A DNA stretch of 64,000 nt from an uncultured Ruminococcus sp. (lineage in GTDB: Bacteria > Bacillota > Clostridia > Oscillospirales > Acutalibacteraceae): the NCBI GenBank assembly GCA_958403905.1, contig CATXZD010000010.1, forward strand, positions 1 through 64,000, written 5' to 3'. The notes under the pieces were generated by a model that saw only the letters and a program-made list of their open reading frames with translations, searched no databases and was not told where the DNA came from. Shown here piece after piece: positions 1 through 8,350 of this stretch. Each line of letters begins with the position of its first letter. The first letter of the stretch is position 1. The position numbers and the translations under genes are program-made.

Positions 1-116
1 TATATCAAACTTCTCTTACTTTTGCAACCCCTTTTTCTTCATTTTTTGGCTTTTTCTTCGATTTTACTCATGTTACATATTCTATCCACTATCTTGCAAT
101 ATTTTTATACACCAAA

Positions 117-150
117 ATCAAAGGACACGCAGCCGTGTCCTTTGTATCCA
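117..150 (-). terminator. Putative terminator of the aro operon
   Basis: A 10-bp perfect inverted repeat (arms 120-129 and 134-143, four-base loop) lies just downstream of the pheA stop codon on the minus strand. The T-run that follows is short and interrupted, so termination strength is uncertain. The core resembles the GGACACGGC/GCCGTGTCC palindromes found elsewhere in the window. Nothing else supported is seen in positions 1-157. Confidence 0.5.
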
Positions 151-157
151 TATTCAA

Positions 158-1285
158 TTATAGTTCGCAGTAGTTACCGAGAAAACTGAATTCAGGCATT
201 TCTTCACTTAACTGACTCATAAGTTCAATTACATTATTGCTATGCACGCTTCCCGAAAAATCAAGATAAAACAGATATTCAAAGTCCTTGCCTTTTCTTG
301 GGCGTGATTCAATCTTGGTAAGATTAAGACCGAGTGAATTAAACCTGCACAAAAGCCCGTAGAGCGAACCGGTAACGTGAGGAAGCGAGAAACAAAGGCT
401 GATTTTATTAGCGTTTTCCGGAATACAGAGTGTTTTTGAAATAACAATAAAGCGTGTTGTATTTCCCTTATCGTCCTGCAAATGGTTATCAAGAATTTTT
501 AATCCGTATTCCTCTGCAGCTTTGTAAGAACAAATTGCCGCTACGTTTAACCTTTTTTCATTTGCAACATCTCTTGCCGCAACGGCTGTGTTTGCAAACG
601 GAGTTGAATCAAAATTGTGCTTTGCAATATAATTTGCGCACTGCGAAAGTGACTGTGGATGTGACCATACCTTCTCAATATCGGAAAATTCCGACTGTTT
701 AAGGCCTGCAAGGCAATAGTCGATTGGCAAATCAAGTGCTTTTACTATATAAAAGCGATGTTTTAAAATCAGGTCATAAACCGCCGAAACTGATCCGGCA
801 GTTGAATTTTCTACGGGCAACACTCCGTAAGCAACCTCTTCCCTGTCAACTGCGTCAAATACATCGGCAAAGGTTTTATAGTTTACAGCATTGCTGTTCG
901 GAAACAGCTTGAGAGTAGCTTCGTGACCGTTTGCTCCCTTTATGCCCTGATAGCCTACCTTGACGTTTTCAGTCTGCATTTTTGATGACGCTGTTAAAAT
1001 ATCAGCACGCAGTTTCTTCCCGCTGCCTACTATATTGTGCTGGAGCGCTCTTGAAAGCTCCATTATATTAGAAAACAAAAGTCTTGCATGTGAGCCGTAC
1101 TCGCCACCATTTGCCTCAACATTATCAAGGATTTCATTCTCCCTGTTTTGATTGAGAACGGGAATATTGTTTGCTTTTTTATATAGACCGACCGCTTTGG
1201 CACAGTCCATTCTTTTTTTGAAAAGCTCTATAAGCTCGCTGTCAATTTTATCAATTTCAGTTCTTATTTCACCTAAATCCTTCAT
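158..1285 (-). CDS. pheA: Bifunctional chorismate mutase/prephenate dehydratase (P-protein)
   Basis: Cytoplasmic two-step enzyme converting chorismate to prephenate and then phenylpyruvate, the committed route to phenylalanine. Residues about 1-90 are an AroQ-type chorismate mutase helix bundle (LGEIRTEIDKIDSELIELF). Residues about 108-285 are the dehydratase, with VGYQGIKGANGHEA, LPVENSTAGSV and the DDKGNTTRF motif containing the catalytic Thr. Residues about 293-375 are an ACT domain with the ESRP motif typical of phenylalanine feedback binding. At 375 aa it is the normal P-protein length. It is the last gene of the aro operon, 14 nt after aroC, with an AAAGGA ribosome site about 10 nt before its ATG. 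Allosteric inhibition by Phe is inferred from the intact ACT motif. Confidence 0.97.
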   Translation of the reverse strand: MKDLGEIRTEIDKIDSELIELFKKRMDCAKAVGLYKKANNIPVLNQNRENEILDNVEANGGEYGSHARLLFSNIMELSRALQHNIVGSGKKLRADILTASSKMQTENVKVGYQGIKGANGHEATLKLFPNSNAVNYKTFADVFDAVDREEVAYGVLPVENSTAGSVSAVYDLILKHRFYIVKALDLPIDYCLAGLKQSEFSDIEKVWSHPQSLSQCANYIAKHNFDSTPFANTAVAARDVANEKRLNVAAICSYKAAEEYGLKILDNHLQDDKGNTTRFIVISKTLCIPENANKISLCFSLPHVTGSLYGLLCRFNSLGLNLTKIESRPRKGKDFEYLFYLDFSGSVHSNNVIELMSQLSEEMPEFSFLGNYCEL

Positions 1286-1299
1286 CTGTAAACTTTCCT

Positions 1300-2370
1300 T
1301 TACATTAAATTGGCTATAGCAATCGCCGTTACGGCTTCAATTACAGGAACGGCACGAGGCACTATGCACGGGTCGTGTCTGCCGTGAACCTCGAGCTCCG
1401 AATTCTCTTTTTTCTGCAAATTAACCGTTTTTTGCTTTTGAGCTATTGAGGGGGTCGGTTTTACAGCCGCTCTGAAAATTATCGGCATACCGTTTGTAAT
1501 TCCGCCGAGAATTCCGCCGCAGTTATTAGTTTCGGTAACAACCTTTCCGTCCCTGTATCTGAACGCATCATTTGACTGAGAACCCCTCATTTTGGAAAGT
1601 TCAAAGCCTTTGCCAAATTCGATACCCTTTATTGCAGGAACACCGAAAACTGCCTTAGCAATTACACCCTCAACACCGTCAAACATAGGTTCGCCGATTC
1701 CTGCTTCAATTCCTGTTACGGCACATTCAATTGCACCGCCTATACTGTCAAGATTCATTCTTGCATCGTTAACCTCCGCACGCATCTTTTCTTCTGCCGA
1801 ATTATCAATGAGTGCAAAACTTGACGCATTAAGCCTGTCAATCATAGCATCATCAATGCTGATTGGGTTGAACGGTTCATCAGATACATTTCCTATACTG
1901 TTTATATGCGCCGCAATTTTTATTCCTTTTTGCGCAAGAATTTGCCTGCAAATTGAGCCTGCAAACACTATCGGAGCCGTAAGTCTGCCCGAAAAATGGC
2001 CGCCTCCCCGTATATCGTTTGCACTGTTGTATTTTACATATGCCGCATAGTCACTGTGACCGGGGCGGGGACAATCAAGCAGATTGCCGTAATCTCCGCT
2101 ACGTGTATTTGTGTTTTCAATAACTGCGCAAAGCGGCGCACCCGTCAGAGTATCACCGAGCATACCCGAAAGCACCTTAGGCAAATCGCTCTCTTTACGT
2201 GGAGTTGCAGTACTGTCCTTTCCGGGTGCACGGCGTGACATCTGAACAAGCACTTTATCCATATCTATTTTTACTCCTGCAGGAAGCCCGTCAATTACAA
2301 CACCGATTCCGTTGCCGTGACTTTCGCCGAACACCGATATTTTTATTTTATCACCGTACGTCGAGGACAT
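1300..2370 (-). CDS. aroC: Chorismate synthase
   Basis: Last step of the shikimate pathway: EPSP to chorismate, using reduced FMN. The 356-aa protein has the family start (MSSTYGDKIKISVFGESHG), the RPGHSDYAAYVKY signature near residue 95, the GGGHFSGR loop and the late GRHDPCIVPRAVPV motif. The ATG at 2370 follows GGAGGAAGGGCAA, a strong ribosome site lying inside the end of aroA. The two reading frames overlap by 20 nt, implying translational coupling. No flavin reductase gene is adjacent, so a separate cellular FMN reductase must supply reduced FMN. Confidence 0.97.
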   Translation of the reverse strand: MSSTYGDKIKISVFGESHGNGIGVVIDGLPAGVKIDMDKVLVQMSRRAPGKDSTATPRKESDLPKVLSGMLGDTLTGAPLCAVIENTNTRSGDYGNLLDCPRPGHSDYAAYVKYNSANDIRGGGHFSGRLTAPIVFAGSICRQILAQKGIKIAAHINSIGNVSDEPFNPISIDDAMIDRLNASSFALIDNSAEEKMRAEVNDARMNLDSIGGAIECAVTGIEAGIGEPMFDGVEGVIAKAVFGVPAIKGIEFGKGFELSKMRGSQSNDAFRYRDGKVVTETNNCGGILGGITNGMPIIFRAAVKPTPSIAQKQKTVNLQKKENSELEVHGRHDPCIVPRAVPVIEAVTAIAIANLM

Positions 2371-3622
2371 TTGCCCTTCCTCCTATGCTGTTATAATCAT
2401 TAAAAAAATCAGGGTAGCTCTTGTTTATACTCAAAGCGTCACTACATTCAATTTTGCCGTCAAGTCCTGCTGCGCATACTGCAGCCGACATAACGATTCT
2501 GTGGTCATTACAGCCGTCTGCACAGCCGCCCGAAAGCTGTTTCACTCCCGCAACTTCAAGTCCGTCGGAAAGCTCCTTGACATTTCCACCGAGGCTGTTT
2601 ATAAGATTTGCCGTTGATTTAAGCCTGTCGCTTTCCTTTATGCGAAGTCGCTGTGCGTTGATAATTTTTGTCGTGCCCTCGGCAAATGAGGCACAAACCG
2701 CAAGAACAGGTACAAGGTCGGGAATCTGCGATGCGTCAATTGTAATTGCCTGCATTTTTCCGCTTTTAACAGAAACGCTTGTATCAGTCTGAAACACCTC
2801 TGCGCCGAATTGAGATATAAGCTCCGCTATTTTCTTGTCGCCCTGTGCGGAATCACGGTTTACCCCGTTTACCGTAACGCTTCCGTTTATTGCACCGCTG
2901 ACCATAAAGAAAGCCGCCTGCGACCAGTCGCCGTCTGTGGTGTAATTACACGGCTTGTAGCTTTGATTTCCTTTTATATGCCACCCGAAGTCGTTTTTTT
3001 CAACCTCAACGCCGAATTTTGACATAGTGTAAATCGTCATATCAATATAACCGACGCTTTCAATCGGGGAAGTAAGCACAATATCACTGTCATCATTAAG
3101 CAGAGGAAGCGCAAAAAGCAATCCTGTTATAAACTGCGAGCTGACATTTCCGGGGATTTTAAATGTTCCGCTTCGGAGAGCGCCGCTTATTTTAAGAGGA
3201 AGTCCGCCCTCTGTTTCGCAATTAACACCGAAATTCGGCAATAAATCGGTAAAAATACCAATGGGGCGCTGCGGAAGTCTGCCGCTGCCGATAAAATCTG
3301 CGTTTACTCCGCCTACAGCCGCTACGGGTATGAAAAAACGCAGTGTACTGCCACTTTCGCCGCAGTCGAGAGTTGCGTTTTTGCTTGAAAAAAGCTCTGT
3401 TCCGTCAACGGTCAGAGTATTATTTTCTATATAAGTTTTTGCACCGAGCGCTTCAATACAGCCGATTGTCGCCTTGATGTCATTTGACAGTGCAACAGGT
3501 GAAACAGTGCTGACCCCCTTTGAAAGAGCCGCACAGATTATTGCACGGTGAACGTCGCTTTTTGACGGCGGCGCAGTAACGGTACCGTCGGGTGCAAAAG
3601 GTAAATATTTTACAATTGACAT
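2351..3622 (-). CDS. aroA: 3-phosphoshikimate 1-carboxyvinyltransferase (EPSP synthase)
   Basis: Adds enolpyruvate from PEP to shikimate-3-phosphate. The start at 3622 (MSIVKYLPF) is preferred over an in-frame upstream ATG at 3652 because GAGGAAAACT lies directly before it. Seen in the 423-aa product: PPSKSDVHRA (S3P/PEP-binding Lys) near residue 18, CGESGSTLRFF near 87, and the RIKESDRL motif near 330, all typical of the family. The beta-alpha inverse fold with two halves is assumed from the family. A 20-nt overlap with aroC couples the genes; a 53-nt gap carrying a small palindrome separates it from aroB. Confidence 0.96.
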   Translation of the reverse strand: MSIVKYLPFAPDGTVTAPPSKSDVHRAIICAALSKGVSTVSPVALSNDIKATIGCIEALGAKTYIENNTLTVDGTELFSSKNATLDCGESGSTLRFFIPVAAVGGVNADFIGSGRLPQRPIGIFTDLLPNFGVNCETEGGLPLKISGALRSGTFKIPGNVSSQFITGLLFALPLLNDDSDIVLTSPIESVGYIDMTIYTMSKFGVEVEKNDFGWHIKGNQSYKPCNYTTDGDWSQAAFFMVSGAINGSVTVNGVNRDSAQGDKKIAELISQFGAEVFQTDTSVSVKSGKMQAITIDASQIPDLVPVLAVCASFAEGTTKIINAQRLRIKESDRLKSTANLINSLGGNVKELSDGLEVAGVKQLSGGCADGCNDHRIVMSAAVCAAGLDGKIECSDALSINKSYPDFFNDYNSIGGRANVLDVR

Positions 3623-3645
3623 AGTTTTCCTCAAAAGTAGGTTTG

Positions 3646-3667
3646 AGGACACGGCAAGCCGTATCCT
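3646..3667. repeat. Short GGACACGGC-type palindrome in the aroB-aroA gap
   Basis: Imperfect palindrome (AGGACACGGC, AA, GCCGTATCCT) between aroB and aroA. It shares its core with palindromes at 120-143, 22637-22654, 22771-22790 and about 59764-59782. On the minus-strand mRNA it would form a hairpin just before the aroA ribosome site, possibly an mRNA stability or processing element. No T-run follows, so it is not a convincing terminator. Confidence 0.5.
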
Positions 3668-3675
3668 GCAAAAAA

Positions 3676-4725
3676 TTATGTTCTGATAAATTCTAAAAGC
3701 TCATCGAGCTTGATTTTCTTTGTAAAGCTGTCGCCGATTTTATTGAGCAGTACAAGGTTTATTGAACTGCCCGAGGTTTTTTTGTCGCCTGCGGCAGCCT
3801 GTGCCATTTCTTCAAAGCTTGCATTGTCTGCTGTGGGTAAGCCGTATTTTAGGCAGAGATCAGCAATTTTTCCTGCTGTTCCCAACTCGGTTAATCCCTC
3901 TTTTTCGCCTGCCTTTGCAATGAGAACCATACCGATTGCAACAGCCATTCCGTGTGAAATCCCCTTGAAATCATAAATCTTTTCAATTGCGTGACCGAGA
4001 GTATGTCCGAAATTAAGAAGCATTCTTTCTCCTGCTTCACGTTCGTCACGACTTACAACGTCACGTTTGATGGAAACGCACGTTTCAATTACATCTTCTA
4101 TATGGTCGAGCGCATTTTGAGAAGCAAGATTTTCAAAAAAATCAGCGTCTTTAATACAGCCGTACTTGATTACCTCAGCCATACCGTCGCACACATAAGC
4201 GTCAGGCAGGGTGTTGAGTGTATCGGGGTCAATAAGAACAGCTATGGGCTGATGAAACGCACCGACAAGATTTTTGCCCTGAGGCAAATCAACGCCTGTC
4301 TTTCCGCCGACTGACGAATCCACCTGTGCAAGCAACGAGGTGGGAAGCTGAATAAAGTCAATTCCCCTAAGATATGTCGCCGCCGCAAAACCTGCCATAT
4401 CACCTGTAACACCGCCGCCGAGGGCAAGAATTATATCCTTTCTTGTCATTCTGAAATTTACAAGAGTGTTGTACATTTCAGCTATTGTATTTAGGTTTTT
4501 TGACTCCTCGCCTGCTCTGAAAATATGGGTTTTTACCTCAAATCCTGATTTTTCAAGCGAATTAAGCACACGCCACTGATAATGCGGAGCAATATTGGTA
4601 TCTGTAATTACGGTAACTTTTTCGGCGGTTGAAAGCTTTCCTACATACTCGCCGCACTTATCAATTATTCCTCTTTCAATGAAAATATCATATGGTTTTC
4701 CCGTTTCAACATGAACTGTTCTCAT
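3676..4725 (-). CDS. aroB: 3-dehydroquinate synthase
   Basis: NAD+- and metal-dependent cyclisation of DAHP to 3-dehydroquinate, the second shikimate-pathway step. The 349-aa product contains the nucleotide-binding LALGGGVTGDMAGFAAATYLRG region (about residues 98-120), the QVDSSVGGKTGVD loop, the MAEVIKYG metal/substrate segment and the late FGHTLGHAIE motif that supplies the metal-binding histidine. Length and motif order match the family. It sits 61 nt downstream of tyrA in the aro operon. Confidence 0.97.
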   Translation of the reverse strand: MRTVHVETGKPYDIFIERGIIDKCGEYVGKLSTAEKVTVITDTNIAPHYQWRVLNSLEKSGFEVKTHIFRAGEESKNLNTIAEMYNTLVNFRMTRKDIILALGGGVTGDMAGFAAATYLRGIDFIQLPTSLLAQVDSSVGGKTGVDLPQGKNLVGAFHQPIAVLIDPDTLNTLPDAYVCDGMAEVIKYGCIKDADFFENLASQNALDHIEDVIETCVSIKRDVVSRDEREAGERMLLNFGHTLGHAIEKIYDFKGISHGMAVAIGMVLIAKAGEKEGLTELGTAGKIADLCLKYGLPTADNASFEEMAQAAAGDKKTSGSSINLVLLNKIGDSFTKKIKLDELLEFIRT

Positions 4726-4786
4726 CGAATCTCTCCTTTACGCTTTTTTAAAGCTAAGCCGTTTTGAACAATATGTGATTTATATA

Positions 4787-5617
4787 CTATTCTCCGAGCG
4801 ATTCCTTTACCTTATGCCCTTGTTCAAGCAAATCGGCAAGTTCTCCTGTATTTTCCGACTTTATTGCGTCGGAAATTCTAGTAATGTTTTCAACAAGAAT
4901 GTCAAGCTCTTTGACAAGCGGCTCTTTGTTTTCAAGAAAAAGCTCGCTCCAAAGCCTTGAGTTAATATTTGCAACTCGTGACACGTCACGATAACTGCCT
5001 GCCGAAAATCCCTTGTGGTTTGGACAGCAGGGACTCAGCACATAGGCACACGCAAGCACGTGCGGAAGCTGTGAAGTAAACGCTATCATACGGTCGTGCT
5101 CTTCGGGAGTAGTTATTTTAATCATTTCGAATCCGATTGATTTTGCAAAGTCAGACAACATATCTACATACTTTTGCTCAGCACCACACGGAGTTATTAT
5201 AAAACTTGCGCCTTTGTAAAGCTCGGAATCAGAAACGTCAAAGCCGTTTTTTTCCTTGCCTGCCATTGGGTGACTTCCCACAAAAACAAATCCATATTTT
5301 TGTGCAAGTTCTTTTAACAGTGGACAAATTGCACTTTTTATACCGGACGCATCTGTGACAACTGCACCTTTTTTTATAAAACATCCGTTTTTCCTGATAT
5401 AATCAATATCAGCCTGCGGATACATAGTAAGGATAACAAGGTCGGCTTTTGAGAGGGCTTCGGGTGAACCGATTTCGTCAATAGCGCCTACATTCAGCGC
5501 CTTTTGTGCAGTTTCGGGCGTGCGGTTAATTCCGATTACATAGTGGTCTGTGTACTTTTTGATAGCCTTGCAAAAGCTTCCTCCGATTATTCCGAGTCCG
5601 ATTACGGCTATGTTCAT
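4787..5617 (-). CDS. tyrA: Prephenate dehydrogenase
   Basis: NAD(P)-dependent oxidative decarboxylation of prephenate to 4-hydroxyphenylpyruvate for tyrosine synthesis. The start at 5617 is chosen because GGAGGAATCCCTG stands immediately before this ATG; a further in-frame ATG at 5632 lies upstream of the ribosome site. The 276-aa product opens with the Rossmann motif VIGLGIIGGS and has GSHPMAGKEKNGF near residue 125 (substrate-binding His). The C-terminal helical half (ISDAIKSENTGELADLLEQG) is typical. No fused chorismate mutase or ACT domain is present, so feedback by tyrosine is not evident from the sequence. Confidence 0.95.
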   Translation of the reverse strand: MNIAVIGLGIIGGSFCKAIKKYTDHYVIGINRTPETAQKALNVGAIDEIGSPEALSKADLVILTMYPQADIDYIRKNGCFIKKGAVVTDASGIKSAICPLLKELAQKYGFVFVGSHPMAGKEKNGFDVSDSELYKGASFIITPCGAEQKYVDMLSDFAKSIGFEMIKITTPEEHDRMIAFTSQLPHVLACAYVLSPCCPNHKGFSAGSYRDVSRVANINSRLWSELFLENKEPLVKELDILVENITRISDAIKSENTGELADLLEQGHKVKESLGE

Positions 5618-5638
5618 CAGGGATTCCTCCAATGAAAA

Positions 5639-6655
5639 TTAAACTTTGCTGTCAAGCGCATTTTTAAGCGCAAAGACCTTCTTTGCAACTTCGTCAAACT
5701 GTTCAGGTGTTAGCGACTGCGCACCGTCTGAAAGAGCGTGCGGCGGATCGTTGTGAACCTCGATAATAAGACCGTCTGCACCTGCGGCAACTGCCGCCAT
5801 CGCAAGCGGCTCAACAAGCCATGATTTTCCTGAGGCGTGGCTCGGATCAACTACAACGGGCAAGTGTGAAAGGCGCTTTATTATCGGAATTGCAGAAATA
5901 TCAAGCGTGTTTCTTGTAAATGTTTCATATGTGCGGATACCTCTTTCACAGAGGATTACCTTGTCGTTGCCGCCCGCCATAATATATTCGGCACTCATAA
6001 GCCACTCTTCAATTGTAGCCGAAAGACCGCGTTTTAAAAGAATCGGCTTGTCAATTTTTCCAAGTTCCTTTAAAAGTTCAAAATTCTGCATATTTCTTGC
6101 ACCGACCTGAATAATGTCAACGTTTTCGAACATATCAATATGCGACGCACGCATAATTTCGGTAACAATAGGAAGTCCTGTTTCTTTTCTTGCTGTTTTA
6201 AGCAGATCAAGTCCCTCTGCTTTTAAGCCCTGAAAAGCATAGGGTGATGTGCGCGGCTTAAAAGCGCCTCCCCTTAGGAGTGTTGCGCCCGACGCTTTTA
6301 CATCCTTTGCAATCTGAACAATCTGCTGTTCACTCTCAACAGAGCAAGGACCTGCCATAATATGCAGACTTCCGTCGCCGATTGTCACGTTATCATTGAT
6401 TTTGATAACGGTATTGTCCGGATGAAATTTTCTGTTTGCTTTTTTGTATGGTTCCTGAACACGTTTTACATTTTCAACAATGTCCTGTGCGTCAATGTAC
6501 TCAATATCAACCTTGGTGGTGTCGCCTATAAGTCCGAGAACGGTGGACTGAACACCGTCCCACTTATTTACCTTAACTCCGTAAGAGTCCTTGAGCATAT
6601 TCGTGAATTTCATAAGCTGTTCGTCAGATGTTGACGGCTTTAAAACTATAATCAT
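5639..6655 (-). CDS. aroF: 3-deoxy-7-phosphoheptulonate synthase (DAHP synthase)
   Basis: First step of the shikimate pathway: condensation of PEP and erythrose-4-phosphate. The 338-aa type I-beta enzyme has an N-terminal ferredoxin-like (ACT-like) domain of about 70 residues (MIIVLKPSTSDEQLMKF), as in Thermotoga-type enzymes, followed by the TIM barrel with AGPCSVES, LRGGAFKPRTSPYAFQG, VGARNMQN, KRG and VVDPSHASGK. The N-terminal domain is the known site of Tyr/Phe feedback in this subgroup. A separate promoter-like sequence (6693-6721) lies in the 73-nt gap upstream, so it may be expressed independently of aroE and aroK. Confidence 0.95.
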   Translation of the reverse strand: MIIVLKPSTSDEQLMKFTNMLKDSYGVKVNKWDGVQSTVLGLIGDTTKVDIEYIDAQDIVENVKRVQEPYKKANRKFHPDNTVIKINDNVTIGDGSLHIMAGPCSVESEQQIVQIAKDVKASGATLLRGGAFKPRTSPYAFQGLKAEGLDLLKTARKETGLPIVTEIMRASHIDMFENVDIIQVGARNMQNFELLKELGKIDKPILLKRGLSATIEEWLMSAEYIMAGGNDKVILCERGIRTYETFTRNTLDISAIPIIKRLSHLPVVVDPSHASGKSWLVEPLAMAAVAAGADGLIIEVHNDPPHALSDGAQSLTPEQFDEVAKKVFALKNALDSKV

Positions 6656-6692
6656 ATATATTTATTCCTTTCATATTTTTCACAATGAGTAT

Positions 6693-6721
6693 ATTTTACC
6701 ACTTTAAAGCGTTATAATCAA
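6693..6721 (-). promoter_or_regulatory. Internal sigma-A-type promoter before aroF
   Basis: On the minus strand TTGATT (6716-6721) is followed after exactly 17 nt by TAAAAT (6693-6698), about 40 nt before the aroF ATG. This is the only sizeable gap in the first half of the operon and would let aroF-tyrA-aroB-aroA-aroC-pheA be transcribed without aroEK. Based on hexamer match and spacing only. Confidence 0.5.
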
Positions 6722-6728
6722 TAGTTTT

Positions 6729-7241
6729 TTATTTTTTATATTCGTTTACGGCATCAATCACCGAAAATGCAGTTTTAATCGGGGTATTTTTGCCCGAAAC
6801 CACAACATCTGCGGCACTTTTGTAAAGCGGAAGCCGCTTTTCGTACAGTTCCTGCATTGCTTTGTCCTTGTCGCTTCTTTGCAAAAGAGGTCTTGTTTTG
6901 TCGTTGCGAAGCCTGTACTTAATCACACCCAGCGGCACGTCAAGCAAAACGATAGTGTCTTTTCCTTTAAACACTTCAACGTTTCTTTCAAATGTGAATG
7001 CACCGCCGCCGGAGGCTATTATCAAATCTTTCATCTTTGAAAGCTCGTTGCAAGCCTCATGCTCCATATCACGAAATCCGCTTTCTCCGTATTTTTCAAA
7101 AATTTCCGATACGGTCATTCCTGTCTTTTGCTCGATGTACAAATCCATATCAAGAAATTTTTTGCCTGTTTTGCGTGCGATATTTCTGCCGACGGTTGAC
7201 TTGCCGCAGCCCATAAAACCGCACAATACTATATTATCCAT
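6729..7241 (-). CDS. aroK: Shikimate kinase
   Basis: ATP-dependent 3-phosphorylation of shikimate. The 170-aa NMP-kinase-fold protein shows the Walker A loop GFMGCGKSTVGRN at residues 8-20, the DMD shikimate-binding segment, GESGFRDMEHEA, the glycine-rich ASGGGAF and the adenine-lid Arg region (RNDKTRPLL). It lies 19 nt downstream of aroE and 73 nt upstream of aroF. Confidence 0.96.
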   Translation of the reverse strand: MDNIVLCGFMGCGKSTVGRNIARKTGKKFLDMDLYIEQKTGMTVSEIFEKYGESGFRDMEHEACNELSKMKDLIIASGGGAFTFERNVEVFKGKDTIVLLDVPLGVIKYRLRNDKTRPLLQRSDKDKAMQELYEKRLPLYKSAADVVVSGKNTPIKTAFSVIDAVNEYKK

Positions 7242-7260
7242 TTATTCGCCCCTGCAATTC

Positions 7261-8103
7261 TTATCTGTTTTTAAGTTCCTCTGCCGAATCAATACAAAGC
7301 TTTGCAATTTCTTCCTTATCATAAACCGAGCCGTCCCATTTTTCGTGTGCGACTACCGCCTGCCACACAAGCATAGACATTCCGCCGACTGCCTTTGAGC
7401 CGTTAGCAAGCGCTTTTTGGATAAGTACAGTTTCAAGCGGATTGTAAACTGCGTCAAACACGCTTGCGCACCTGCTTATGACCGAATCGGTTACGGGCTG
7501 AGCGTCAAGCTTCGGAAACATTCCTATCGGAGTTGCGTTTACAAGTACGTCTATGTCGCCCGAAAGCTCGTCAATAAGACAAAAGCTTACCTTTGCTCCT
7601 TTGACTGTGTTCTCAATTTCACTGCAAAGTGACTTTGCTATATTCACATCATCTTTTCTTACTGCAAAAAGAAGCGGAAGTCCCTTAAGCACAACCTCGT
7701 AAGCCATTGTACGTGCAACACCGCCGCAGCCGAGAATTACAACACGTCCGTCAAGGATGATTCCTGCTGCGTCAAGCGCCTTTAAAAATCCGTCGGGGTC
7801 GGTTGTGTAGCCCTTGGCAATGCCGTCAGAGTTTGCAACGGTATTAACACTGCCATACATTTTTGCTTTATCATCTATTTCATCAATAAGCTGAATAATA
7901 TTTTGTTTGTGAGGAATTGTAATGTTGTAGCCATCAAGCTTTGACAACAATCTATTGTACTCGTCAGCGAGGTTTTCGGGAGCAATATCAAGTTTTATAT
8001 ACTCCGCTTCAATTCCCGAAAGCTGAAAAAGCCTATTATGAATAAACGGTGACATTGTATGTCCTATCGGGTGCCCGATTACTGCGAATTTTTTAATACT
8101 CAT
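7261..8103 (-). CDS. aroE: Shikimate dehydrogenase
   Basis: NADPH-dependent reduction of 3-dehydroshikimate. The start at 8103 (MSIKKFAVIG) follows GGAGGAGAAGTT; an in-frame ATG at 8124 lies upstream of the ribosome site. The 280-aa product has the substrate motif GHPIGHTMSPFIHN, the catalytic Lys in YNITIPHKQ near residue 65, the NADP loop ILGCGGVARTMAYE and NATPIGMFPK. First gene of the aro operon. Its substrate requires a dehydroquinate dehydratase that is not encoded in this window. Confidence 0.96.
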   Translation of the reverse strand: MSIKKFAVIGHPIGHTMSPFIHNRLFQLSGIEAEYIKLDIAPENLADEYNRLLSKLDGYNITIPHKQNIIQLIDEIDDKAKMYGSVNTVANSDGIAKGYTTDPDGFLKALDAAGIILDGRVVILGCGGVARTMAYEVVLKGLPLLFAVRKDDVNIAKSLCSEIENTVKGAKVSFCLIDELSGDIDVLVNATPIGMFPKLDAQPVTDSVISRCASVFDAVYNPLETVLIQKALANGSKAVGGMSMLVWQAVVAHEKWDGSVYDKEEIAKLCIDSAEELKNR

Positions 8104-8133
8104 AACTTCTCCTCCGAATTTCATATTTTTATC

Positions 8134-8174
8134 TATGCAAATTTCACAACAATATGGATTATTTATGCAAATTT
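8134..8174. promoter_or_regulatory. Direct repeats TATGCAAATTT at the start of the aro transcript
   Basis: Two identical 11-mers (8134-8144 and 8164-8174), 30 bp apart centre to centre (about three helical turns), lie between the aro -10 box and the aroE ATG. That position suits a repressor binding the initial transcribed region. No regulator gene for the operon is adjacent, so the factor is unknown. Confidence 0.35.
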
Positions 8175-8183
8175 AAGAATTTT

Positions 8184-8212
8184 TTTATAAATTTTAAAAT
8201 AGATATTGACAA
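8184..8212 (-). promoter_or_regulatory. Promoter of the aro operon, overlapping the acpP promoter
   Basis: Minus-strand TTGTCA (8207-8212), 17-nt spacer, TATAAA (8184-8189), giving a leader of about 70-75 nt to aroE. The -35 hexamer overlaps five bases of the divergent acpP -35 box, so the two polymerase sites cannot easily be occupied together. The leader is too short for a T-box. Confidence 0.55.
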
Positions 8213-8234
8213 AGCGATAATTTATCAATAATAT
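8206..8234 (+). promoter_or_regulatory. Promoter of acpP
   Basis: TTGACA (8206-8211), exactly 17 nt, TAATAT (8229-8234): a near-consensus vegetative promoter about 117 nt upstream of the acpP ATG. It shares its -35 region with the opposing aro operon promoter. Confidence 0.7.
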
Positions 8235-8289
8235 TATTGAATGTAGAGCAAACCAAAATTTGCTTTCACACCATTGTAGCATAAAATAT

Positions 8290-8321
8290 GTGCTTTTGTC
8301 CATAATTAGAAACAAAAGCAC
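8290..8321 (+). promoter_or_regulatory. Hairpin in the acpP leader
   Basis: A perfect 10-bp inverted repeat (GTGCTTTTGT at 8290-8299, ACAAAAGCAC at 8312-8321, 12-nt loop) sits in the acpP 5' leader, ending about 20 nt before the GGGAGG ribosome site. Only a weak T-rich stretch follows, so it could be a stabilising hairpin, an attenuator or a protein operator. No match to a named riboswitch is recognised. Confidence 0.45.
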
Positions 8322-8350
8322 GTAATAATTTTTAATGGGAGGAATTACTA

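Noticed and set aside
8104..8183. T-box or aromatic-responsive riboswitch ahead of the aro operon
   Set aside because: The leader is only about 75 nt and lacks a T-box sequence and specifier stem.
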